Positions 1-10,996 of a stretch of 64,000 nt of DNA are shown piece by piece. The DNA is taken from the NCBI RefSeq assembly GCF_009389715.1, contig NC_052397.1:15634129-15698128 (forward strand). Direction: 5' to 3'. The notes under the pieces are model-generated. The model was given only the letters and a program-made list of their open reading frames with translations. It made no database searches and was not told where the DNA came from. Every line of letters begins with the position of its first letter. Within the stretch, counting starts at the first letter, position 1. This DNA is from Phoenix dactylifera (Eukaryota; Streptophyta; Magnoliopsida; Arecales; Arecaceae). The position numbers were made by a program, and so were the translations under genes.

Positions 1-637
1 TAATTATATATATGGACGTTACATCAAATAGCATATATCTTAACAATAAGTATAGACACATACGTAAGCTATTGTTTTCACTTTACCGAGCAAGAAGCAC
101 TATAACTTTAATTTTCTATTATGGTGCATCTTTATTCAACTTCCGTTGTCTTTATTTTCTTGCTCCACCACTGCAACATAATGAAGATAGAAACAACATA
201 GATATTAATTCATGATGGAATGAAGAATACAAACAAGTTGTTCCTCTATCAAGTATTGAACTTAGTATTTGTTTGTAAATTCTTGGGCAAGTTTGTTTGT
301 CTGATATCATCATGGAGAACCATTAGAAAGGAAGCATAACCAGCTTATGTCTCTGAGGCTATTCCATGTTTAAACTTAATTTATATTGTTATTCTTTTTT
401 CTTGCTACCTTGGTACATTTGGATAAGTTTAACAACAATGTTAAATCTTTGATGATTGGAGTTTTTTTCATGGGTGCATTTTAAATGCCAACCTTGTTAA
501 GAAATGATATGTATAATGCATCTATGGAAGAAATGACTAAGAATTTTCAGACACTTAGATGAACTGAATCCACATCTTAAATCTGTAGTCAGATAATAGA
601 AATAGAAGCCAAGAGCTGATTTTTTCCCCCCTAACAG
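1..637 (+). other. 3' part of MADS gene intron 1 (inferred)
   Basis: No exon or recognisable domain is visible. The next exon begins at 638 after a pyrimidine-rich tract ending in AACAG, and the MADS-domain exon that must precede it is not in the window. This stretch is therefore most simply the right end of the first intron, which is typically long in this gene family. The sequence is AT-rich, with only short open frames. Confidence 0.6.
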
Positions 638-3600
638 CATGGAAAATATTCTTGAACGCTACCAGCGTTATTCATATGCGGAAAAAGCCCTTGTGGAAGC
701 AGATCCTGAGTCAGAGGTAAGAGAAATAAATTGAGTGGACTGGAATACTTTATCTTAATGCTTCACTCCTTTAGAACCATCAAATTTGCAAGATATCTAA
801 CATCATCGTGGATATGCTAAACAGGGAAGATGGCGCCATGATTATGGTGAACTAAGGTATAAGGCTGAGGCTCTACAAAAAAGTCAGAGGTATGGTGATG
901 GTGATCATCAAACACTGTTACCAGTAGTACAAACATCTGACATGGGTTTCCATATTGTGATATGTTCAGGCATCTCATGGGAGAACAACTTGAATCCTTG
1001 ACATTTAAAGAGCTTCAACAACTGGAGCTACAGCTTGATAATGCTTTGAGACATATAAGATCCAGAAGGGTGAATTAATCTTTCTCATTTTACTAATCTT
1101 ATTGTAACAGCCATCCAAAATTTCCAATAAATACTGCTTCCTTCCCTTTCATCCTTTATTTCTCAGTTGCTACCATGGCTGTGGATGCCAGAACCTTTAA
1201 GATTTCCATGCATGCATTTCATGTCTCTGCCAGTAGGAGAATGCCTTTTAATGATTTTACTTGATGAATACGTGTTGTCAATGCTATTAGATCTTCTTCT
1301 TTTATTTTATCTTATTTTGCAGAACCAGCTTCTATTTGATTCAATTGCTGAGCTTCAGAGAAAGGCAAGCTCCACTACCTTTGTTAGATATCTTTTAGAT
1401 GATTTTGGTTTCATAGAATTTTACATTGCAGCTTCATCATGTCTCTAAACTATTCCTCCGGGTTTTCAGAATAATTAAAATTCACCTGGTCACGATCTGC
1501 CAACACAAACTGGCAATCTAAACCAATATGCTTACCTTAACAATGAGGATGGTGCTTATCATGCAAGTTCTTAAAACTTGGACGTTTCATTATGCTATTT
1601 GATTTGGTTATACAGTGCTTGCACTATTTTCTCCGTACGACAGTTCAAGTTTACTTTCCTTCATCATATTAAATGTTCTTGCATAGTATTATAATGCTAA
1701 TATTCATAAACAGAACGGATGCTCTTCATAATTGGTGCCTTGCTTTTCTAAAGAATTTCAGCAGTTTATTTTTTTTTCCAAGATCCAAAGAAAAGATACT
1801 CTTAAGTAGTTTCACCTATTATCATATCTTTCATGCAATTTTTTGGTTTAAGTTATATTTTGTTTTACCATTTCCATTTTCCGGCATCCGATCATTGGTA
1901 TTTATTATTTACCAACATGTAATATGTAATAATCAACTGTACATTTTGACACAATCATATTTGTACAAAATACAATCTTTTATGTGTGTTACATTAGTTG
2001 TCATTTGTTTGAATGTGGTCACCGGCAAACCTGACCCATACAGTTTGTTAGGTCTTGTTTCGAGATTCATCACTGACAATTTTGAAATGGTCTAGCAAGT
2101 CATCTTATTTTTCACTACTATCTACAACATTGATTAGGTATGCCTTCAGTAAATATAGTCAGGTTTATGAGATTTTAGTCAATATGGAAGGTGAAAGAGT
2201 ATAGGAACATATCTCTATGCAATACAAAAGAAAATATATTAATTTTTTTTTAAAGTTATTAGAGAATTTAAATTGATCGGTCCTACACATTTAAAGGTAA
2301 ATCTTCGATGAAAGATTTAATGGTTTTAAATCAAAGATCTACATTGCTGCTTCTAATCTACATTTGCAGGAGTACTTATAAATAAAATTATATCTTTGAT
2401 TATCTCTAACCTATACATCGTATGGATGTAAAAACGAATATGTCCATTATGCTAGTATGCTAAAATATATGCTAGGATATTTAAATGTAGAATCCTCTTC
2501 TTTGAGTAAAATTTCAGAATTTTTTTTGTTGATCATGATATACACATCGAAGACATGCATAGATTGAATTTAAAAAGTTTTAATTTTTTAGATCATTCCA
2601 ATTCACGCTCTAATATGATTAAAGTTATTAAAATGAAGGTTTAATCTACTCATGCATGAAGGTCAAGGAACCCAGAAAATAGAGGTTCTACTTGCTCATA
2701 TATGAAGTCCGATTAACCCATAGAGTGGAGGTTCAACCTACTTGTGATAGATGTCTGGTGACCCATACAGTAGAAGTTAAACATGGTGGAGATCTTGCTA
2801 TCTCTAAAGGAGCAGGCTAAGTCTTGCTTCCACTTGAGGTTTAGGTGACAAAAGAATGTGCTATATATTTTGCATTGTATTATTTATATTGATCAAGCAA
2901 TGAATTTCATTTTCCTCTATTTCTTTCTTCTTTATCTTTTTAGTCGCTTGACAAATTAGAGGCAAATAAAGAACCTAGACCCACTTCTATTAACTGCATC
3001 TATTATCATGGCAAGGTCACATTAAAATGTTGGAAAAAATATGTATATATCTACATGTATGTGTGTGTCCAACATCTGTTGTGCCGGTACCAGACCTCGG
3101 ACCAGTTGCCCGGTGGCACGGGTCGATACGGCCCTACACCGTGCCATGTCGGCCCAATACCCGACATAGTGGAGGTGGGGGAGAGGGAGAACTGGAGAGA
3201 GAAAAAAAAAGAGAAGGGGGAGGCCGTGGAAGGCCGGCGGAGAGCCAGCGGATCGTCGGGGAGCCGCGCTTTGAGGAGGCAGAGCCCCACCTCTGCGGCT
3301 CTCCGGCCGGCCTCTCTCTTCCTTCCTCTCTCTCTCTCCCTTTCTCTCCCTCCCTCCCCTGCTCTCTTTTTATTTTTCTCTTTTTTCTTCTCCCTCTCCC
3401 TCTCCCTCCTCAATCTTGATTTCGTTACCAAAATCATTTCGATCCACCGCCGGTACGGCTTAGGATGTCCTAAATCGGGCAGTTCGGGATGGTTCCGCCG
3501 ACCATGTGTGTGTTTGTATCTATATATATGTGTATGTGTATAAATGCATATATACCTAGACTCATGCATGTATATATAAATAGCACACACAACTATGGAG

Positions 3601-6600
3601 ATGCTTACGATGCATACATATTGTAAAGAGAGGATTTGTACATACTTAATTCAATAATGCCATTGCGGAATTTAAAAATAAAAAAAATGAAGAATGCTGA
3701 AGTAACAACCTAAAACCTCACCCAAAAAAGCTAGCTTGAAGGTGTTATTTAGATTTCTTGATCCTATATAAGCACCTAAGATCTACCTAGTACATAATTG
3801 ATGTTGGACTGAAGACATGCCCACATATGTCCTCACATGCTCTCTCATTTAAGCCCTAGCATCCTTACCAAGCTAAGGGCCCAAATCTATTCAAATTCAA
3901 TAAGTACCACAAATCTAATCATAAATATCATGATCAGCTCGCGGACAGTTCAACCGAGCCCGCGCTACACTATCTCCTAATTCACATAAGTCAAGGACAG
4001 ATCTGCTCTGATACCATTTGTCCCAAACTCAAAGTCCAAAAGCTTAAGGTGTTAGAAAAAGGATTGGCCCAATCTAATAAACTCATATGACACCTTTTTT
4101 ATTAATCAATGTGAAACTATGATAATCTCTACTATCCAATCTCGTGATGCTCTCATCACGATTAGCTCCTACTCGAATAAGGGAGGCCCATGCATGGACT
4201 GAATCCTTCTCGATCCTATCGTGTTCTCCTCAATGCTGGTATCCTCTAGTAAAAACCCCACATGACTAACAAACATTGTGATGTACAATAAGCTGCGCTC
4301 TGATACCATTTGTAGCAACTTAAGATCTCACCCAAAATGCTAACTAGAAAGTATTATTTGGGTTCTTTGGCCTTTTATAAGTGCCCAAGATCTATCAAGT
4401 GTATAGTCAATATGGAATTAAACGCATGCTCCCATAAGTTCTCATGCTAGACTTCTTGATGCAGTCTATAAAGTCAAAATTGCTAGATACAAAAGAAAAG
4501 AAAAACATGTTATCAAGAGTTGTTGCATACCATCATATTGTCCCAAAAATGAATATATTAAACTATATATTTTGAGTGACTTGTTGTACAGGCAACAAAT
4601 CTTCAAAAGATACGATTTCATATATATTGGCATTTTAAACCTTGGAAAACATGACAAATGACTTGCTCTTTTTATTTTGCAGTAAGCCTTTGAATTTGAC
4701 AGCAGGTGTGAATCCTCATTTTACACCCTATATTCATGTATGTTTAAAAAGAAAAAAGGAAACTCCAGTGGAATTTCCTTCCTTAAGGGGCTTTTGACTC
4801 CATTAAATAGAATCGTCTAATGTTAAACAAAAGAAAGGGTTGTTGGCCCTTTTCTATGACCAAAAGTCCACTTCGGTGGAGACTGGAGACTTCTTACACG
4901 GGAGATTATGTTATCAATGAGATACGGTACTGATAGATTGTTCGATCTCAAAATGTTAAACTCCAATAGTAAAGGATATTCTTTTGTACAGGGCCCTTTC
5001 TTCTTCATGTTTGAGACTAGTACTAGCATCTTCCTTATATGGCCCTTCAATTTCATTTTGACAGAATAAGTCTTAATTGGTAAAGACCAACATGAGCCCA
5101 ATTAACTTTCCAACATGAGACATGGTAATGGGCCACGTCGTTGATCTTGATATCACCAACCCAACAGGCCTTGTAACTTAGAATTTGAATAAACCTTGCC
5201 TATCTTCTTCTCCAAAATATAACAATAATGGTTTAGAATTTTCTTTAGTTTTTGTAGGGCTGACGTATACAATTTCTATTTTATGCATAAGTTGGGGATG
5301 TAATCCTTTCAATTCTTTAAGAATGTTTTATTAGGAGGCCTTTACATTTCCACCAGGAGTTAAACAGGAATTCCAATTTTGCTATTTTTGGATTTTCTTA
5401 AGCTGTTATAGAAAAGTTAACTTGAGTAAGTTGGAATATAAATCTAAAGGAGAAGAGGGAAACTCTTCTTTGTTTTTGCTTAATGAGAGACACTTCTTTT
5501 ATCTAATTTGATTTTATGTGTGAGACTAGTGGAATTTGTGGGTTTCCTTTTCTCAAATCTTGTGGTATTGTAGAATAAGTGTGAGACTTGCAATCTTTGC
5601 AAATGATTTCTAGGTCCATGGAATGAGTTTGGTACTCTCTTTCTTCACTTCTCTTTTATACCATAAAACTCAATTAAGACCGAGATGTCGCCTGCTCAGT
5701 CCCAGAGTAACAGATATGAAACTCCCAAAACCCATGAAGTTCTCATTAGAAGATTGATTTTTTTTCTTTATTTTCAGTTTTAAGGTTCTAGATCGCGAAA
5801 CTAGTAATTTGGTAAGTCTTATGTAATACAAACTCATTAAGTTCTCAGCTAAGAGTGCTCTTGATCAATTTTTTTTGAACTCTTTCTGGGACAGACTCCA
5901 GGGTTTCATTTCCTGAAACCATCAATTCTTATCTTCTAATATGTCTTAGGGTTTTGGGATCCATGCGTCCATTAGAACCATAAGTTGACGTCCTAAAACT
6001 TGAACAGATTTAAAACCAGAAACTCTATAATTAGAGCCTTAGAATCAGAGTAACAGATATGAAACTCTCAGAACTCGTGAAGTTTTCATTAGAAGATTGT
6101 TTTTTTTCTTTCTTTTCAGTTTTAAGGTTCTAGATCGTGAAACTAGTAACTTGGTAAGTCTTATGTAAAACAAACTCGTTAAATTCTCAGCTAACAGAGC
6201 TCTTGATCAATTTTTTTTTAACTCTTTCTGGGACTTCCAGACTTCAGGGTTTCATTTCCTGAAACCATCAAGTCTTGTCTTCTAATATGTCTTAGGGTTT
6301 TGGGATCTATGCGTCCATTAGAGCCATAAGTTGACGTCCTAAAACTTGGAAGAGATTCGAAACCAGAAACTCTATAATTAGAGCCTTAGAATCAGAACTC
6401 TAGAATTAAATCCCTGAAGAAAATTCAAAAGAATTTTAATCATGAAAATCATTCATAATTTCAATTTTATGACTAGAACTCTGGGACATGAGAGTTGGAA
6501 ACATGAAACTATATGATTTAAATTTCACTAATTTCAGATTCCAATATCAACATTTAAATATCTGTTTGGAGGTTTTATGATTTGCTTTTTCGGATTTCTG

Positions 6601-9181
6601 GAGATTCTACTGCGTGGAATTCTGTGATCAAATCAAATTGACATCCATATCGGCCGACTGGGAAGTATGGACCTTCATGTCCCCAAACTAACTCTATCAT
6701 GGATGCCAATGACATTTCTCCCATTACCACAACATGTGACATAAAATAAGCCCTCATCAATATTGTATAATGTGTTCTGAAATTATTTTATTGTTTGTTA
6801 TGCATATGCATATATGAAAATATCTGGAATGTAAGATTTCTTATGCGACAACGTTGTAAATATTTTGATAAAGCATTGGAAATTACCATTCTTTTAGTCT
6901 TCCAAATGCGATTTGACTATCTATTAGTTCTGACACCAGGCGAAGACGTTGCATGAGCACAACAGCATACTGGAGAAGAGGGTATGCTGTCATTTACCTG
7001 GTCCTACATGTTGATGTTCTTCCTTTTGCAACACAATTATGTTTATAAGATCTGACATCAGATTTCTGCAATGTTTCTGAGCAGCTCATGGAGGGTAATG
7101 GTGCGATGGCTTTGACCGAGCACCCACACTGGGAACCACAAAGCCAACCCCAGACAAGCTCCTCGTCACCGCCACCCTTCCTAACAACAGACTCGCTTCC
7201 CACCCTAAACATCGGGTACTTTTTCGACTAAGTTCTCGATTTTAAAGACCGGAAAAAAGAATGTCCATTGCTCACACGAGCTTGTTTATTCTGGCATGCT
7301 TTCACATAGTTTTGCTATAAACTTAAAATAAAAAAAAGTTACAATACCATCTGCTTGTTTACAAAGTTTTACCTCATACAGTGACCATAAGTTGGGATCA
7401 CGGGTATTTTTTATTAGATTTGCTTTTAAAAAATGGCCTAATAACTAAGGCAATCAGTTTGCCTTCATATTATGCATATCAGCTGCTAGTAGTCTTATGT
7501 TATTAAAGGTAGCATAAGGATGTTATTCGAAATGTTAGTTTCATCCTCTTATGAGAGAGAGAGAGAGAGAGGATACATATGTACCATCATTTCATTAAGA
7601 ATATAGAGAGTCAAATAGGGTAAAGGAAATGACCTTCACCCACAAGGAAAAATAAAGCAAGAGAAAAGTGTAGAAGAAAAGGTGAGAGAAGGGAATGGGA
7701 CCTTCACCCATCTAACCCAGCTATGATCCTGGTCTCCATCACTGAACTCGGCAACATTCCCATCCGGCACTGCATCCGGCACGCTCCCATATCTCTCGCC
7801 CCAATTGATCAAAACCAACTCAGTTCTGCTTCCTATCCCACATCAAAACCAGCCCATCTCACACCCCGTTGGTATCAAACGAGTAGCAGTCCCACATACC
7901 TTTGAATCCCCTCAATACCGAATCCAGCAATCTAATATCTGTTTCACTCGGATGCTGACCTCTATAAGCCAATCTTTCTCATGCCTCGAACTGTCGCATT
8001 GCCTACAACTTCATCCCAAACAGAGAACCACGATAAAGTTCTGTGCACATTTTAAATATGGAGATCCCGGCATTTCCTTTCAAGAACATTGAAATATTTT
8101 TAAAACAGCAGTTATAAGAAGCATGACTGCTTAACTGAAACAATATAAAGAAACAACTTAGAATAAACAACATTAGTCTGATATTATATACAGTTGAGTT
8201 CAGGTGTTAAATTGCCATGAATTTCCTAGGTGTTTGCATTCTTCCTTGCATATATCTTATGACGACAAGAGAGATGTCTTTGATCTTGTCCCCGCCCTGT
8301 CTTTGATATTTTGTGTTGGGACATTGATCTTACATCTAAGTTGTTGATGCTGCCTAGTTCTTTTGATCTAAAGGAGGAAGTGACATTATATTTGGCAAAT
8401 ATTCTCTAGAATGACGTTCTATCTGATCAAACTAATATGCACAACAAATGTTGCATTTAACATTTGGGCGCTGAAACCTCTATATATACAATGGCCTGTG
8501 AGTACCACTGATGTATGTTCATCATTTAAATGGCATAGTTGGAATCAGTTTATTCTACCCTGTAGGTACACTTGATATGGAAAGTAGAAACTGTTGTAAT
8601 CCGCATGCGAATTTGGTTTTGCATCTAAAATGCAGTTTAAGAGATTCACTGTTATTCTTTTTTAAGAAAATGGTGGCAGATAAACCATTCTGTGAGCAAA
8701 ACAAACTCAAAACTGCTTGTCCTAAGATATGGCTAAGAGAAAATATAGGAGCTACATCAAATCTTATAGAAAAGATGATGCGCTTCTCATAACATACCCA
8801 CCCAAGAACAAGATTACGTGCTGCATGCACAAAGAAAATAGAATACCACCTGAAACCCAAGGAACAGAAGGCAAGGAAGTCGACTAGTTTCCTGTTCACT
8901 CTTCATCAATCAATAGAGGATCATCGAGAAGAACATGCAACTCATGCTTCTCATCTCTTTGTTTATTAAAAAAAGGAAAAAGTTTGCCCGTCCCCAAGAT
9001 GCCCACCAAATTCTCACCACAGCAAAAGCAAGCATGGAATACATTGAATGCAGTTTAATTTGCAGCTTTCTTTTTTCTTCTAAATGTGCTAGACACTGCT
9101 GGAGGGCAAGTCATACATCTGCTTGACCAGGAGAACAACAGGAGTTTGCATGGCTGGATGCTTCGCCACGTCAGTGGGTAG
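638..9181 (+). CDS. AP1/FUL (SQUAMOSA)-clade MADS-box transcription factor, exons 2-8, 5' partial
   Basis: Encodes the K domain and C-terminal region of a floral-meristem/fruit-identity type MIKC transcription factor. The family binds CArG boxes as dimers in the nucleus. Exons joined by phase are 638-716 (79 bp, [18 protein letters not shown]), 825-889 (65 bp), 970-1069 (100 bp, [19 protein letters not shown]), 1323-1364 (42 bp, [14 protein letters not shown]), 6940-6981 (42 bp, [14 protein letters not shown]), 7085-7215 (131 bp, ending SLPTLNIG), and a last exon starting near 9093 or 9142. Lengths 79/65/100/42/42 are the canonical MIKC exon sizes, and all phases agree up to exon 7. Exon 1 (MADS domain) is off the left edge. 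Intron 5 starts with GC instead of GT. The most obvious last-exon acceptor (9092) gives a stop at 9124-9126; the conserved C-terminal motif (WMLRHVSG, stop 9179-9181) lies in another frame and needs an acceptor at 9141. A likely AATAAA polyadenylation signal is at 9445. Family assignment is very secure; whether the gene is functional is open. Confidence 0.9.
3068..3520. repeat. GGTACC-rich dispersed repeat, copy 1
   Basis: A sharp GC-rich island in an AT-rich intron. It opens with GCCGGTACCAGACC, has two self-complementary stretches around the GGCACGG/CCGTGCC and GGTACGG words, and a central purine/pyrimidine-biased block (GAGAGA, then CTCTCT). Related degenerate copies occur near 14743, 16093, 17213 and 20616. 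It looks like a non-autonomous interspersed repeat, but I cannot assign it to a class by eye. Confidence 0.45.
3698..4460 (-). mobile_element. TRIM-like element with three tandem LTRs
   Basis: Three related terminal-repeat segments start with TG at about 3698, 4019 and 4311. They share an internal order (CAC.CAAA, GCTAxCTxGAAGGTGTTA, then, in copies 1 and 3, TATAAG..CC.AAGATCTA). Directly left of the second and third segments is GCTCTGATACCA plus TT (4005-4016 and 4297-4308). On the minus strand this reads TGGTATCAGAGC two bases inside an LTR end, which is the standard initiator-Met tRNA primer-binding site. Total length is about 0.76 kb, with no coding capacity. This matches terminal-repeat retrotransposons in miniature, oriented on the minus strand, in an LTR-internal-LTR-internal-LTR array. 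Confidence 0.7.
5703..6395. repeat. 343-bp tandem duplication in intron 5
   Basis: The segment starting CAGAGTAACAGATATGAAAC at 5703 recurs at 6046 with the same internal order: TTTTCAGTTTTAAGGTTC, TCTTTCTGGGAC, CAGGGTTTCATTTCCTGAAA, TATGTCTTAGGGTTTTGGG, CATAAGTTGACGTCC. The two copies differ by scattered substitutions and short indels, so the duplication is fairly recent. There is no coding sequence. Confidence 0.85.
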
Positions 9182-10996
9182 AGAATTCTCCATTCTATCC
9201 CCCCCTGTAAACCTCTCTATGCTATGATGGTGTGAGACCTTCCAGCTATAGGACGTAAGCTTATATCCCATATGAGCTATTCTGAGATTTGAATCTGCTC
9301 CAATGTTCTCCAAAAAGATATTATACCAGTCAGCTGTGGAACTTTATTGGAATTTGGACTCAAAGCTGGATGTAATTATGGTATCCATGTATGATATGTA
9401 TAAGTCATTAAACCCTATTGTTTCTTGTGTAATATGTTCACCAGAATAAATGGGAGTATAGGAATCACTGCTATTATTAGAATGTAAAAGAAAAATACTA
9501 TATGCCAGAGCATGCAAGGAAATAATTTTACTCTGTTCTCATTTTCATGGGGCATTCTGTGTTGCACTGTAAAAAAACTTCCCTTAAGTTATGTAGATGA
9601 AAAATATGATGATTTCCGTTTTTTTCCTAGTTTAGTCTGAAAAATACATCAAACACCATGATCTGCATGATTGCTGCACATATTTTGCACTATTGCATCC
9701 CTTGCTAGAAACCTTTTGTTCATGAAATATATGACCTATTCATGTTTGCATCATTTGATTTTCCTATCATATCGGTCATGAGAATCTCCAGAAAACTTAT
9801 GGCCGAGTACAGCAGCAGCTGGTTGCAATACTCTGTAACCTATCTACATATAACCTGGACATGCAGCTGCCAACCCAAAGCAAGCTCGTAATACAGTGTC
9901 ACAGACATCAGAAAACAAGATTAGAGTCACCGTTAGTAATAGTTTAGGAAGGCATCAAGATACAATGCACATTTTCTGGAAAAAATGCAAGTTTTGTAGT
10001 TGGTGGGTGACTTACACCTCCGGCCCAATAACACCAAGCACACCTAATATGAACCGGAGCCAGTGCCCTTATCATAAGATCCTTCTTATTTCCTAGGAGG
10101 CAGTACTGGCTGTCAGCTATTACCACAAACATAGAACACATCAAGGACATCATCAAGAGTGTTCTCTTTCGCTGCTTGGCTGCTTTTTGCTGTTAAAGTA
10201 GAACCTAGCTTGGATCTATGGCTGGTGCTTAAATAATCGGAATGTTCAGAAATATACTTATTGTTCATAGTATGGAACCTATTGAAAGTATACTCATTTC
10301 AAACATTTAATGATATTATCTTTCACGGAGGTGGCGATATCGGAAGCATCGCCCTAGACAAACTTAGAGGTAGTGATAATCTCTTCATGTAACACGAACT
10401 ACAAGGGGTGGAAGTCTGCAGATCTCCACCCCCAGCTTTTCATATCCACCACCAACAGTCTCCTTATTGGATTATCTGCATTGCGTAGCTCAAATTATAG
10501 TAATTAATATGGAAATGCCACATGAGATGAGTGCTTCTGCACTAATGCCAGTGAGAGCTAAATATGTCCTCTCAGGCCCCCAAAGACAATCCCAAACGTG
10601 CTGTAGAATACTCTGAAGGCAACCTCAAAGCATCAAGTTTCCTGCAAGCGATACCAGGTTCTTCATTTCCGTGGCTATCCAAATTGTGAAGAATATAAAG
10701 CACAAACTCTTTGGAAGAAATTTTCCTTATGGAAGACCATTTTCTGGAAACTTTTTTTTTTTCTGTACACTGTATATGCTGCACATGCTTCTATGTGCAT
10801 ATAGATATACTGGGGCAGTAGGGAAAACACATCCCAAATCAGCAAACACATGATGACTTCCACCTGCCCTTTGAATGAAGAGCAGACTTGAAATATAGAC
10901 ACACACAGCCTTTGGGGTATGACAGAATTCACCTCTATACTTACAGATCCACAGATACAAGTTTATCCTCCAAGTCAACTGAACTTGACCTTGCCA
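9182..10996. other. Shared 3' flank of two convergent genes
   Basis: Contains the MADS gene 3' UTR (AATAAA at 9445-9450) and, on the other strand, the 3' UTR of the RING gene to the left of its stop codon at 10997. No further exon or transposon is identifiable. The short open frames here show no recognised domain. Confidence 0.5.

Larger units (their letters stand above)
1365..6939 (+). other. MADS gene intron 5 (5.6 kb, GC-AG)
   Basis: Lies between the two 42-bp exons. The donor reads AAAG|GCAAGC and the acceptor ACACCAG. It holds a GC-rich dispersed repeat (about 3068-3520), a TRIM-like three-LTR array (3698-4460) and a 343-bp tandem duplication (5703-6395). The rest is AT-rich with no coding potential that I can support. 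Confidence 0.7.

Noticed and set aside
1465-1575. Possible MADS C-terminal exon close after exon 5
   Set aside because: The frame from exon 5 meets TAA two codons after the TTTTCAG acceptor. True exons 6 and 7 with canonical lengths were found at 6940 and 7085.
3051-3590. Arg/Glu-rich open frame on the minus strand (and its plus-strand counterparts)
   Set aside because: It arises from the purine-rich GAGAGA and AAAGAG tracts of a dispersed repeat; no domain, start context or splice support.
7840-7885. Possible initiator-Met primer-binding site (TTGGTATCAAACGAG) of a copia-like element
   Set aside because: Two mismatches to the primer consensus and no paired LTR could be found around it.
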